DNA of 8,756 nucleotides from JAATGA01 sp047605605 (GTDB taxonomy: Bacteria; Pseudomonadota; Alphaproteobacteria; Rhodobacterales; Rhodobacteraceae), in assembly GCA_047605605.1 (NCBI GenBank), contig JASGFG010000106.1:1-8756 (forward strand), given 5' to 3'. How positions within the stretch are numbered: position 1 is the stretch's first letter; every line of letters begins with the position of its first letter. Shown piece after piece: positions 1 to 5,174 of this stretch. The notes under the pieces were generated by a model, which did not search any database, was not told the DNA's origin, and worked only from the letters and a program-made list of their open reading frames with translations. A program made the position numbers and the translations under genes.

Positions 1-6
1 GTGGCC

Positions 7-26
7 GTTCAGCTTCGGTTCAGCTT
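7..26. repeat. Tandem direct repeat of GTTCAGCTT, 11-bp period
   Basis: Two identical 9-mers, GTTCAGCTT, occupy 7-15 and 18-26 with a 2-nt spacer, so they repeat every 11 bp, about one helical turn. Direct repeats with this period are the usual shape of binding sites for OmpR/PhoB-family response regulators; assignment to such a regulator is inference. The site ends only 20 nt before the phosphatase start codon at 47. That is unusually close for an activator of that gene, so it may instead repress it or serve a divergent gene left of the window. Confidence 0.45.
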
Positions 27-46
27 GCCGAAGGACCGAGGACGGC

Positions 47-628
47 ATGAAACCCCGCGTCCCTTCCCCCCGCCTCTGCCGCGCCCTGCGCATCGCCTTT
101 GCCTTTCTGGTCGCCGCCGTCATCCTGCCCGCAGGCTGGGCCGGCTGGCTTCAGGCCGGCGGCAACTTCCACACCGTCCTTGCGGGCGAGGTCTATCGCT
201 CGGCCCAGCCATCGGCAAAAGAGCTGGACGAATGGACAAGGGCGCATGGCATCCGCAGCGTCCTGAACTTGCGGGGGGCATCGGATCAGCCCTGGTATCG
301 CGACGAGGTGGCCGCCGCCGGACGCCTTGGCCTGACACATGCCGATTTCGCCATGCGCGCCTCGCAGGTGCTGACCGAGAGCCGGGCAAGGGAACTGATC
401 GCCCTGATGCAGAGCCTGCCGAAGCCGCTGCTGATCCATTGCCAGCACGGAGCCGACCGCACCGGCCTTGCCGCCGCCCTTTACCTCGCCGCCGCCGGAA
501 GGGGCGAGGCGGCGGCCGAAGGCCAGATCTCGTTCCGCTATGGCCATGTCTCGCTGCCGGTCAGCGCCGCCTGGCCGATGGATGAAACGTGGGAGGCGAT
601 GGAGCGCCCGCTGGGCTTGCAGGGGTGA
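47..628 (+). CDS. Membrane-anchored dual-specificity/tyrosine phosphatase-like protein
   Basis: The 193-residue product carries the cysteine-phosphatase signature HCQHGADRTG at residues 131-140. Cys132 is the expected nucleophile and Arg138 the phosphate-binding residue. Asp100, in the segment HADFAM, is a reasonable general-acid candidate. The upstream stretch 'GEVYRSAQPS' (47-56) and 'VLNLRG' (72-77) are typical of the compact bacterial dual-specificity phosphatase family. One hydrophobic segment (about 16-34) after an Arg-rich N-terminus looks like a signal anchor, with the catalytic domain most likely on the periplasmic side. A purine-rich GAGGA lies 5 nt before the ATG. The HCxxGxDRTG form also occurs in PTP-like lipid and inositol-phosphate phosphatases, so the substrate (phosphoprotein, phosphoinositide or other) cannot be read from sequence. 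It is followed after 10 nt by a membrane methyltransferase-like gene and is probably co-transcribed with it. Class is confident; substrate is unknown. Confidence 0.87.
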   Translation: MKPRVPSPRLCRALRIAFAFLVAAVILPAGWAGWLQAGGNFHTVLAGEVYRSAQPSAKELDEWTRAHGIRSVLNLRGASDQPWYRDEVAAAGRLGLTHADFAMRASQVLTESRARELIALMQSLPKPLLIHCQHGADRTGLAAALYLAAAGRGEAAAEGQISFRYGHVSLPVSAAWPMDETWEAMERPLGLQG

Positions 629-638
629 AGGGGGCATC

Positions 639-1256
639 ATGGTCATGACCGTCACACAGGTTCGCCCGGCCAACCAGCGCCTGCGCATCGCAGCCCTGCG
701 GCTGATGTTCGCCGCCGCCTTCGTCCCGTTGATCCTTGGCGTGCCGGTCTGGGGCCCGGCGCCCGCGGCGGCCCTGCATGTCGCCGGGATCTTCTGCATC
801 ATCGCGGCGGTTCTGGGCCGGTTCTGGGCGATCCTCTATATCGGCGGGCGCAAGAATGCGCAGGTCATGCAGGACGGTCCGTATTCCATCTGCCGCCATC
901 CGCTTTACCTGTTCTCGACCATCGGGGTCGCGGGGTTCGGCCTGACGCTGGGCAGCGTGGTGTTTGCAGGGGCGCTTGGCCTGGCGGGCTTTGCCATCCT
1001 GTCTGCTACCGCCGCGCGCGAGGAACGGTTCCTGCGGTCCAGTTTCGGCGCGGCCTATGACGATTACGCCGCCCGCGTGCCGCGCATCCTGCCGAAACCG
1101 GGGCTGTTTCGCACCCCGGCGCAGGTGACGTTCCGGGTCGACACATTGCGCACTAACATGGCAGATGCCGCGGTCTTCCTGTCGGTCATCCCCCTGAGCC
1201 AGATCATCCGGCTGGCCCATCAGTCGGGGTTCCTGCACGGGTTCAGCATCTGGTAG
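639..1256 (+). CDS. Isoprenylcysteine carboxyl methyltransferase (ICMT)-like membrane protein
   Basis: The 205-residue integral membrane protein shows the C-terminal signature of the ICMT/phospholipid-methyltransferase (PEMT, NnrU-like) superfamily. It has GPYSICRHPLYL at residues 80-91 (His87-Pro88 in the SAM-binding region), a hydrophobic segment, then AREERFL...GAAYDDYAARVPRILP (about 126-152), the 'E...Y..Y...VPR..P' closing motif. Hydrophobic segments are visible near 17-36, 43-68, 90-123 and 176-191. The ATG at 639 was chosen because a purine-rich GAAGGGGG (627-634) precedes it at good spacing and the protein then begins just before the first membrane helix. A longer reading from 468 would overlap the phosphatase by 161 nt and add only unrelated low-complexity residues; ATG 645 is an alternative start. 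Bacteria lack prenylated CaaX proteins, so the acceptor may be a lipid or small isoprenoid; this is unresolved. The tail after about residue 157 is longer than the minimal domain. Confidence 0.85.
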   Translation: MVMTVTQVRPANQRLRIAALRLMFAAAFVPLILGVPVWGPAPAAALHVAGIFCIIAAVLGRFWAILYIGGRKNAQVMQDGPYSICRHPLYLFSTIGVAGFGLTLGSVVFAGALGLAGFAILSATAAREERFLRSSFGAAYDDYAARVPRILPKPGLFRTPAQVTFRVDTLRTNMADAAVFLSVIPLSQIIRLAHQSGFLHGFSIW

Positions 1257-1258
1257 GC

Positions 1259-1271
1259 GCCGGAAACCGGC
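1259..1271. terminator. Short hairpin after the ICMT-like gene
   Basis: A perfect 5-bp stem (GCCGG / CCGGC) encloses an AAA triloop, starting 2 nt after the ICMT-like stop codon. No T-tract follows, so it does not meet the standard for an intrinsic terminator. It may slow 3' exonucleases or contribute to termination together with the larger hairpin at 1303-1324. Confidence 0.25.
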
Positions 1272-1302
1272 ATGTCAGGTGCGACCGTCCGGGTATTTAT
1301 TA

Positions 1303-1324
1303 CCCCCCGCGGAAAGGCGGGGGG
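1303..1324. terminator. GC-rich hairpin between convergent operons, possible bidirectional terminator
   Basis: An 8-bp perfect stem pairs CCCCCCGC (1303-1310) with GCGGGGGG (1317-1324) around a 6-nt loop, GGAAAG. On the minus strand it is followed by TAATAAATA, an AT-rich but not uridine-rich tail. On the plus strand no T-run follows. It lies in the 121-nt gap between two converging transcription units, where terminators for both are expected. The lack of a clean T-tract keeps confidence moderate. Confidence 0.45.
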
Positions 1325-1342
1325 CCGGCATGGAACGGGTAT

Positions 1343-1372
1343 GCCGCGCCCCGCATCAGGCCGGGGCGCGGC
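1343..1372. terminator. 11-bp perfect stem-loop just after the 25-codon ORF
   Basis: GCCGCGCCCCG (1343-1353) pairs perfectly with CGGGGCGCGGC (1362-1372) around an 8-nt loop. Read on the minus strand it begins 6 nt after the stop codon of the small hydrophobic peptide gene, so it would form at the 3' end of the stress-operon mRNA. There is no T-run on either strand. It could be a 3'-stabilising stem, a Rho-assisted terminator element, or the first half of a double-hairpin terminator with 1303-1324. Confidence 0.45.
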
Positions 1373-1377
1373 CGGCA

Positions 1378-1455
1378 TCAAAAGATGCCAAAGACATAAA
1401 GCCCGATGATCACGATGATCGGAACTCCAAGCGCCCAGGCGACGATTCCCTTCAT
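1378..1455 (-). CDS. 25-residue single-helix hydrophobic membrane peptide
   Basis: This small ORF encodes MKGIVAWALGVPIIVIIGLY followed by VFGIF and a TGA stop, 25 residues in all. One Lys near the N-terminus precedes an uninterrupted hydrophobic stretch long enough for a single inner-membrane helix. Two points argue it is real: its ATG overlaps the stop codon of the ferritin-like gene as ATGA (1452-1455), and AGAGGTGG sits just upstream as a ribosome-binding site. A perfect hairpin follows 6 nt after the stop. Short peptides of this flavour, with a Trp-Leu-Gly-Val-Pro-type core, occur in alphaproteobacteria as hypothetical proteins; that recollection is not verified here. Co-translation with two stress proteins suggests a role in envelope stress, but no function is known. 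Confidence 0.72.
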   Translation of the reverse strand: MKGIVAWALGVPIIVIIGLYVFGIF

Positions 1456-1943
1456 GCCGCCACCTCTGCCGGTTTTTCGTTGATGGCGGTCACGGCCAGC
1501 GCCGTCAGCTTGGCATTCGCGGCCTTTTCCTCGTCCAGGATCGAGGAGAGAAGCGTATGCGCCTCTTCATGGCCCAGAACCTTGGCCCATTCGCGCAGGG
1601 TGCCGTATCGGGCGATCTCGTAATGCTCTACCGCCTGCGCGGCCCCGATCAGCGCCACGTCGCGGGCATGGCCCTCGGCGTCCTTCATCAGACCGTCGGC
1701 CTCTTTCAGCAGCCCGTCCATCGCATCGCATTTTTCGCCCTTGGCGGGCTTGCCGATGGATTTGAACACGGCATCCAGGGTTTTCACATGGCCTTTCGTT
1801 TCTTCCAGATGGGCGTCGACGGCCTTTTTCAGCGCGGCATTGCTGACCGCCTTCGACACCTTGGGCAAGGCCTTGGTCAGCGCCGTTTCGGCCCAGTAGA
1901 TGTCCTGCAAGGTATGCTCGAATGCTTCGGCAAGGGTTTTCAT
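1452..1943 (-). CDS. DUF892 / YciE-YciF ferritin-like stress protein
   Basis: The 163-residue, largely helical protein begins MKTLAEAFEHTLQDIYWAE, the hallmark opening of the DUF892 (YciE/YciF) ferritin-like family; the length is normal for it. Candidate di-metal ligands sit in a four-helix arrangement: Glu19 (helix A), Glu48 and His52 in HLEETKGH (helix B), Glu106 and Glu109 in VEHYE (helix C), and Glu138/Glu139 in LDEEKAAN (helix D). A strong GGAGGA (minus strand, 1949-1954) lies 5 nt before the ATG. Family members are induced by osmotic, oxidative and stationary-phase stress in several bacteria, but the biochemical activity (oxidase, catalase-like or metal storage) is not settled. It lies 21 nt downstream of the PRC-barrel gene and overlaps the small peptide gene by 4 nt, so all three should form one mRNA controlled by the EcfG-like promoter at 2295-2319. 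Confidence 0.92.
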   Translation of the reverse strand: MKTLAEAFEHTLQDIYWAETALTKALPKVSKAVSNAALKKAVDAHLEETKGHVKTLDAVFKSIGKPAKGEKCDAMDGLLKEADGLMKDAEGHARDVALIGAAQAVEHYEIARYGTLREWAKVLGHEEAHTLLSSILDEEKAANAKLTALAVTAINEKPAEVAA

Positions 1944-1964
1944 GGCAATCCTCCGGTTGGGGGG

Positions 1965-2261
1965 TCAGTGGTGGTGTTCGGGAAGGTCTTTCAGCTGGTC
2001 CTTGGTCCAGGTCGTGGTCGCATGAACCTTGCCGCCTTCGTCGCGCATCACATCCAGATCGGCGATCTGAAGGCGGACGGGCTTGGCCCCGATGCCCAGA
2101 AAGCCGCCCACGTCGATGATCACCTGAGCATGGCGGCCCGCGCCGTGCAGATGGTCGATATGGCCGATCTTTTCGTCGCCCGGCCCGTAAACCGGGGCGC
2201 CCGACAGGATTTCGCCGGTGATCTCCTCGTCGGTCAGACGGATATGGGTCGCATGATCCAT
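1965..2261 (-). CDS. PRC-barrel domain protein, histidine-rich
   Basis: The 98-residue protein is essentially a single PRC-barrel domain. GAPVYGPGDEKIGHIDHLHG (21-40) is the first strand pair, and VIIDVGGFLGIGAKPVRL (47-64) is the signature 'V..VGGFLGIG.K' block. The C-terminal 'WTKDQLKDLPE' is usual in stress-associated single-domain versions. The start at 2261 is preferred over the longer reading from 2321 for two reasons. An AAAGGA (2269-2274) lies 7 nt upstream. The longer start would also fall next to the -35 element of the predicted promoter and would not be in its transcript. Ten of 98 residues are histidine, including a terminal EHHH and a DHLHGAGRH cluster, which is unusual and may bind metal (inference). 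It is the first gene of the stress operon and is probably cytoplasmic, since no signal peptide is seen. Confidence 0.88.
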   Translation of the reverse strand: MDHATHIRLTDEEITGEILSGAPVYGPGDEKIGHIDHLHGAGRHAQVIIDVGGFLGIGAKPVRLQIADLDVMRDEGGKVHATTTWTKDQLKDLPEHHH

Positions 2262-2268
2262 TTCGCGG

Positions 2269-2274
2269 TCCTTT
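2269..2274 (-). promoter_or_regulatory. Ribosome-binding site deciding the PRC-barrel start
   Basis: On the minus strand this reads AAAGGA, 7 nt from the ATG at 2261. With the predicted transcription start near 2288, this is the only well-placed Shine-Dalgarno in the leader and fixes the shorter of two possible starts. Confidence 0.7.
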
Positions 2275-2294
2275 CGCGGTTGTTGCGGGGGCTC

Positions 2295-2319
2295 AACGCC
2301 AAGACGCCGGGGATGTTCC
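2295..2319 (-). promoter_or_regulatory. EcfG-type general stress response promoter (GGAAC-N16-CGTT)
   Basis: On the minus strand GGAAC (2319-2315) is followed after exactly 16 nt by CGTT (2298-2295). This is an exact match to the published alphaproteobacterial EcfG (general stress response, PhyR-NepR controlled) consensus GGAAC-N16/17-CGTT. The predicted transcript would start near 2288 and give a leader of about 27 nt before the PRC-barrel start at 2261. The downstream genes (PRC-barrel, DUF892) are of kinds often seen in such regulons. A 9-base exact match by chance in this short intergenic region is unlikely, roughly one in a thousand from base composition. The sigma factor itself is not in the window. 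Confidence 0.8.
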
Positions 2320-2419
2320 ACGCCATCGCGCCTGTCGGTGGGGGTTCCGCCAAAAAGGCGGGTCCGTCACAAAAGCATTGCACCGCCGTTGTAAGGCCCG
2401 GTCCCGAAAAGGGGGCGTC
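2320..2419. other. Divergent intergenic segment upstream of the importer operon
   Basis: This should contain the plus-strand promoter of the ABC operon, but no convincing -35/-10 pair, sigma-54 site or Pho box was recognised. A small inverted repeat, CCGCC-AAAAA-GGCGG (2347-2361), is present with no T-tract after it; it might be an operator or chance. A lone TTGCAC (2378-2383) resembles a -35 box but has no matching -10 at normal spacing. Confidence 0.3.
2409..2415 (+). promoter_or_regulatory. Ribosome-binding site deciding the ABC ATPase start
   Basis: A purine-rich AAGGGGG lies 4 nt before the ATG at 2420. It supports this start over the in-frame TTG at 2378, which would add 14 Arg/Lys-rich residues not typical of the family. 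Confidence 0.55.
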
Positions 2420-3520
2420 ATGGCTGCAATCGAGATGGACGCGACAAGCCGCAGCTTCGGGGCGACGCGCGCCGTGGACGGGGTTTCGCTTTCCGTGCCC
2501 TCGGGCGCGTTTCTGGCGCTGCTGGGGCCGTCGGGCTGTGGCAAGACCACGCTTCTGCGGCTGATCGCCGGGCTGGAACGGCCGGATACCGGGCGCATCG
2601 TGCTGGACGGGCGGGTCGTTGCGGGCGACGGCATCTTTGTCCCGCCCGAGGCGCGGGGGCTGGGCATGGTGTTCCAGTCCTATGCCCTGTGGCCGCATAT
2701 GACGGTTGCGGGCAACATCCGGTTCGGGCTGCGCCTGCAACGGCTGTCGCGCGCCGAGGAACAGGCCCGCATCGGATCGGCGCTGGAGATGGTGGGCCTG
2801 TCCGGCATGGCCGCCCGCCGCCCGCATGAGCTGTCGGGCGGGCAGCGGCAAAGGGTGGCGCTGGCCCGCAGTCTGGCTGTGCGGCCGGGTCTTATCCTGC
2901 TGGATGAACCGCTGGCGAACCTCGATGCCCATCTGCGCGAGACGATGCTGGCCGAGTTCCGGCGCATCCATGCCGCGCTTGGCACCACCTTTGTCTTTGT
3001 GACCCACGATCAGGACGAGGCGATGGCCGTGGCGGGCCTTGTCGGCGTGATGAACGCCGGCCGGCTGGAGCAGCTGGCCAGTCCGCAGGACCTGTTCCGC
3101 CGCCCGGCGACGCCGATGGTCGCGCGGTTCGTTGGCCGCGGGCGGACGCTGCCGGTGCAGGTGATCGGCCGTGAGGGGCCAATGTGCCGCATCCGCGTGC
3201 AGGGCCAGACCCTTGCCGTGCCGGGCGAGGCGCCTGTGGGTCCGGGCTGGCTGTGCGTGCGAGCGCGCGACCTGACCCCCGGTGCGGGCGGGCTGCGGGT
3301 GCGGGTGCTGGACCACCGCTTTCAGGGCGGGAACCACGCCGTCACCGCCGCGCTGGAGGGGGTCGAGGAGGGCGGCACCGTCGATTTCATCCTGGCCCAT
3401 GCGCCACAACCCGGGCAGGTGGTGGACCTGACCCTGACCGGCGGCTGGGTCCTGCCGCGCGAGGGGCTGCGGGGCGAGACGCCGTTTCAGGACCGGCTGC
3501 TGGCGGGTGCGGGGGCATGA
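2420..3520 (+). CDS. ABC importer ATP-binding subunit (FbpC/PotA-type, with TOBE-like tail)
   Basis: The 366-residue cytoplasmic ATPase energises the importer encoded downstream. All ABC motifs are intact: Walker A GPSGCGKTT (36-44), Q-loop Gln86 in VFQSYALWPHMT, signature LSGGQ (138-142), Walker B LILLDEP (158-164, catalytic Glu163), D-loop NLDA, and H-loop His196 in THDQDEAM. Residues from about 240 to 360 form the C-terminal regulatory region expected to hold the TOBE/MOI fold of the CUT1, polyamine, iron and aminoethylphosphonate ATPases. Length and architecture are normal. The stop codon overlaps the next start as ATGA (3517-3520), so the metallo-hydrolase gene is translationally coupled. 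Putting the ATPase gene first, far from its binding protein and permease, is uncommon for this family. The substrate cannot be deduced from the ATPase. Confidence 0.95.
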   Translation: MAAIEMDATSRSFGATRAVDGVSLSVPSGAFLALLGPSGCGKTTLLRLIAGLERPDTGRIVLDGRVVAGDGIFVPPEARGLGMVFQSYALWPHMTVAGNIRFGLRLQRLSRAEEQARIGSALEMVGLSGMAARRPHELSGGQRQRVALARSLAVRPGLILLDEPLANLDAHLRETMLAEFRRIHAALGTTFVFVTHDQDEAMAVAGLVGVMNAGRLEQLASPQDLFRRPATPMVARFVGRGRTLPVQVIGREGPMCRIRVQGQTLAVPGEAPVGPGWLCVRARDLTPGAGGLRVRVLDHRFQGGNHAVTAALEGVEEGGTVDFILAHAPQPGQVVDLTLTGGWVLPREGLRGETPFQDRLLAGAGA

Positions 3521-4584
3521 GGCTGACGGCGCTGTCGGGTTTTGGCGTCAAGGGCCCGGCCTGTTTCCTGCTGGAGATCGACGGGCGGCGGCTGCTGCTG
3601 GATCTGGGCCGCGGCCCGGATGGCGATGCGCTGCCCGATCTGGCGGGCGTAGGGCGGGTCGATGCGATCCTGTTCTCGCATGGCCATGTCGATCATACCG
3701 GCGGGCTGCATCTGGCCGGGCAGGTGGGGAACCCGCTGCTGTTCGCGCCAGAACCGTCCATCGCGCTGTCGCCAGACCCGGCGATGCAGGCGGCGCGGCC
3801 GCTGGCGGATTTCGCGGCCCTTGGCCTGCCTTTCGATCATGGTCCGTCCGGTCATGCGCCGGGGGCGTCGTGGATGCGGATCGGCGGGGAAGGGGGGCTG
3901 GTCTATACCGGCGATGTTTCGGCGGAAAGCGGGCTTTACCGTTGCACCCTCCCGCCGCCCGCGCGGGTGATGGTGTTCGACGCCTCATACGGGGCGGCGG
4001 ATCAGCCCCTGGCAGGGCAGATGGCCGCGCTGCTGGCGCTGGCCGACCGGCCGCTGTTGCTGCCCGCACCCGCAGGGGGACGGGGCCTCGAAATGGCGCT
4101 GGCCTTCCTTTACGCCGGGCATCGGGTTTCCCTTTGCGCCGCGCATCGGATGGTGGCCGAGACGATGGCCAGGCGCCCCGGCTGGCTGACGTCGGGCGGG
4201 GCGGCGGCGCTGGACCGGCTGTTGTCCGCCGCCGCGCCACTGATGCCCGAAAGTCCGCTCACAGGCGTGATGATCGCCGCCGGTCCGAATGCCGAACGCG
4301 GCACATCGGCCCCGCTTGCCGCGCGGATGGTGGACGAGGGGACCGGCCGCGTGGTCTTTACCGGCCATCTGGCGGGCGGCACCCCGGCGCCGGACTGGGT
4401 GGCGGCGGGCCGCGCGCTCTTCCGCCGCTGGAACGTCCACCCGACGCTGACCGGCACCCGCGCCCTGTTCGAGGCTGTCCGGCCCGAACAGGCCATGCCC
4501 GCCTTCTGCCCGCCCGAGGCCGCGGCAGAGTTGGCGGCCGCCCTTGGCCGTCCGCTGGTCGGAGCGAAGGAAATCATCTGGTGA
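3517..4584 (+). CDS. Metallo-beta-lactamase-fold hydrolase, beta-CASP/RNase J-like
   Basis: The 355-residue protein opens with FGVKGPACFLLEIDGRRLLLDLG (9-31), the glycine-rich start of the MBL fold. The zinc motif SHGHVDHTGG follows (His55, His57, Asp59, His60), with further ligand candidates His113 in SGHAPGA and Asp133 in YTGDVS. Next comes VFDASYG (153-159), aligned in position with the 'E-S-T-Y-G' motif of beta-CASP nucleases, and FTGHLAGGTPA (281-291) resembles their 'GYQ..GT' segment. A late His308 in NVHPT may complete the site. The start at 3517 is fixed by the ATGA overlap with the ATPase gene and by the fold beginning immediately; no signal peptide is seen, so it is cytoplasmic. Family members cleave RNA, DNA or other phosphodiesters. 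Being wedged into a transporter operon suggests it acts on the imported compound, which is inference. An MBL phosphodiesterase role analogous to PhnP is possible, but this is a different subfamily. Confidence 0.88.
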   Translation: MRLTALSGFGVKGPACFLLEIDGRRLLLDLGRGPDGDALPDLAGVGRVDAILFSHGHVDHTGGLHLAGQVGNPLLFAPEPSIALSPDPAMQAARPLADFAALGLPFDHGPSGHAPGASWMRIGGEGGLVYTGDVSAESGLYRCTLPPPARVMVFDASYGAADQPLAGQMAALLALADRPLLLPAPAGGRGLEMALAFLYAGHRVSLCAAHRMVAETMARRPGWLTSGGAAALDRLLSAAAPLMPESPLTGVMIAAGPNAERGTSAPLAARMVDEGTGRVVFTGHLAGGTPAPDWVAAGRALFRRWNVHPTLTGTRALFEAVRPEQAMPAFCPPEAAAELAAALGRPLVGAKEIIW

Positions 4585-5129
4585 TCCCGCTTCTGCGCCA
4601 ACCCTTTCTGTTCCTGCGGCACGGGCAGACGGCGGCCAATGCCACCAACCGCATCGGCGGGGCGACCGACGATCCGCTGGATGACACCGGCCTTGCGCAG
4701 GCGCGCGCGGCGGCCCGGCTGCTGGCCCGCCGCCCCATCGCCGCGATCTGGCATTCGCCGTTGCAGCGCGCGGCACAGACCGCCGCCGCCGTCGCACAGG
4801 CCACCGGCGCGCCGCTGGTCGCGCTGCCCGGCCTTGCCGAACGCAACTGGGGCGCGTGGGAGGGGCAGGACCGATCCATCCTGATCCGCGATGCCACCCC
4901 GCCGGGGGGCGAGGGGCCGGACACCTTTCGCGCCCGCATCCGCGCCGCGCTGGCCGAAATCGCCCCGCCGTTCCCTGTGCTGATCGTCGCCCATTCCGGC
5001 ACGGCGCGGGAAATCCACGCGCTGCTGACCGACGCCCCCTTTCCTCGCCCGGAAAATGCCGAGGCCGTGGAATGGGCACAAGGCGCGGATTGTCACTGGA
5101 TCTGCACGAAACTGTCACCCGCGCTTTGA
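4581..5129 (+). CDS. Histidine phosphatase (phosphoglycerate mutase-like) superfamily protein
   Basis: The 182-residue protein has the branch-1 histidine phosphatase signature FLRHGQT (11-17), with His14 as the residue expected to be phosphorylated. Arg63 in SPLQRAAQT, Glu87 in LAERNWGAWEG (general acid/base position) and His138 in VAHSGTAREI complete the usual catalytic pocket. It starts with GTG at 4581, overlapping the upstream stop as GTGA; a GAAGGA (4566-4571) lies 9 nt before it. The next ATG in frame would be too far inside to keep the RHG motif. No signal peptide is present. Relatives include cobalamin-pathway CobC-type, phosphosugar and broad-specificity phosphatases. No cobalamin genes are nearby, so CobC is not favoured. 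Coupling to an ABC importer gene set suggests dephosphorylation of an imported organophosphate, which is inference. A 45-nt gap separates it from the binding-protein gene. Confidence 0.93.
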   Translation: MIPLLRQPFLFLRHGQTAANATNRIGGATDDPLDDTGLAQARAAARLLARRPIAAIWHSPLQRAAQTAAAVAQATGAPLVALPGLAERNWGAWEGQDRSILIRDATPPGGEGPDTFRARIRAALAEIAPPFPVLIVAHSGTAREIHALLTDAPFPRPENAEAVEWAQGADCHWICTKLSPAL

Positions 5130-5174
5130 ACTTGGCCGCTACGCCCGCGCCAGACAAAAGGAGTTGAGGACAAG

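Noticed and set aside
468..638. Upstream extension of the ICMT-like gene to ATG 468
   Set aside because: It would overlap the phosphatase by 161 nt, adds Arg/Pro-rich non-family sequence and lacks a ribosome-binding site, whereas ATG 639 has one.
1279..1623. 114-codon plus-strand open frame in the convergent region
   Set aside because: It runs antisense through the small peptide and DUF892 genes, has no family resemblance, and begins in the hairpin-rich intergenic gap.
2378..2383. TTGCAC as a -35 box for the importer operon
   Set aside because: No acceptable -10 hexamer was found 16-18 nt downstream, so a housekeeping promoter cannot be supported.
3184..3516. Upstream extension of the metallo-hydrolase gene to ATG 3184
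   Set aside because: It lies wholly inside the ATPase gene. The MBL fold begins right at ATG 3517, which overlaps the ATPase stop as ATGA.
4581..5129. Assignment of the histidine phosphatase as CobC (alpha-ribazole phosphatase)
   Set aside because: Only general superfamily motifs are seen and no cobalamin biosynthesis gene is present in the window; the transporter context points elsewhere.
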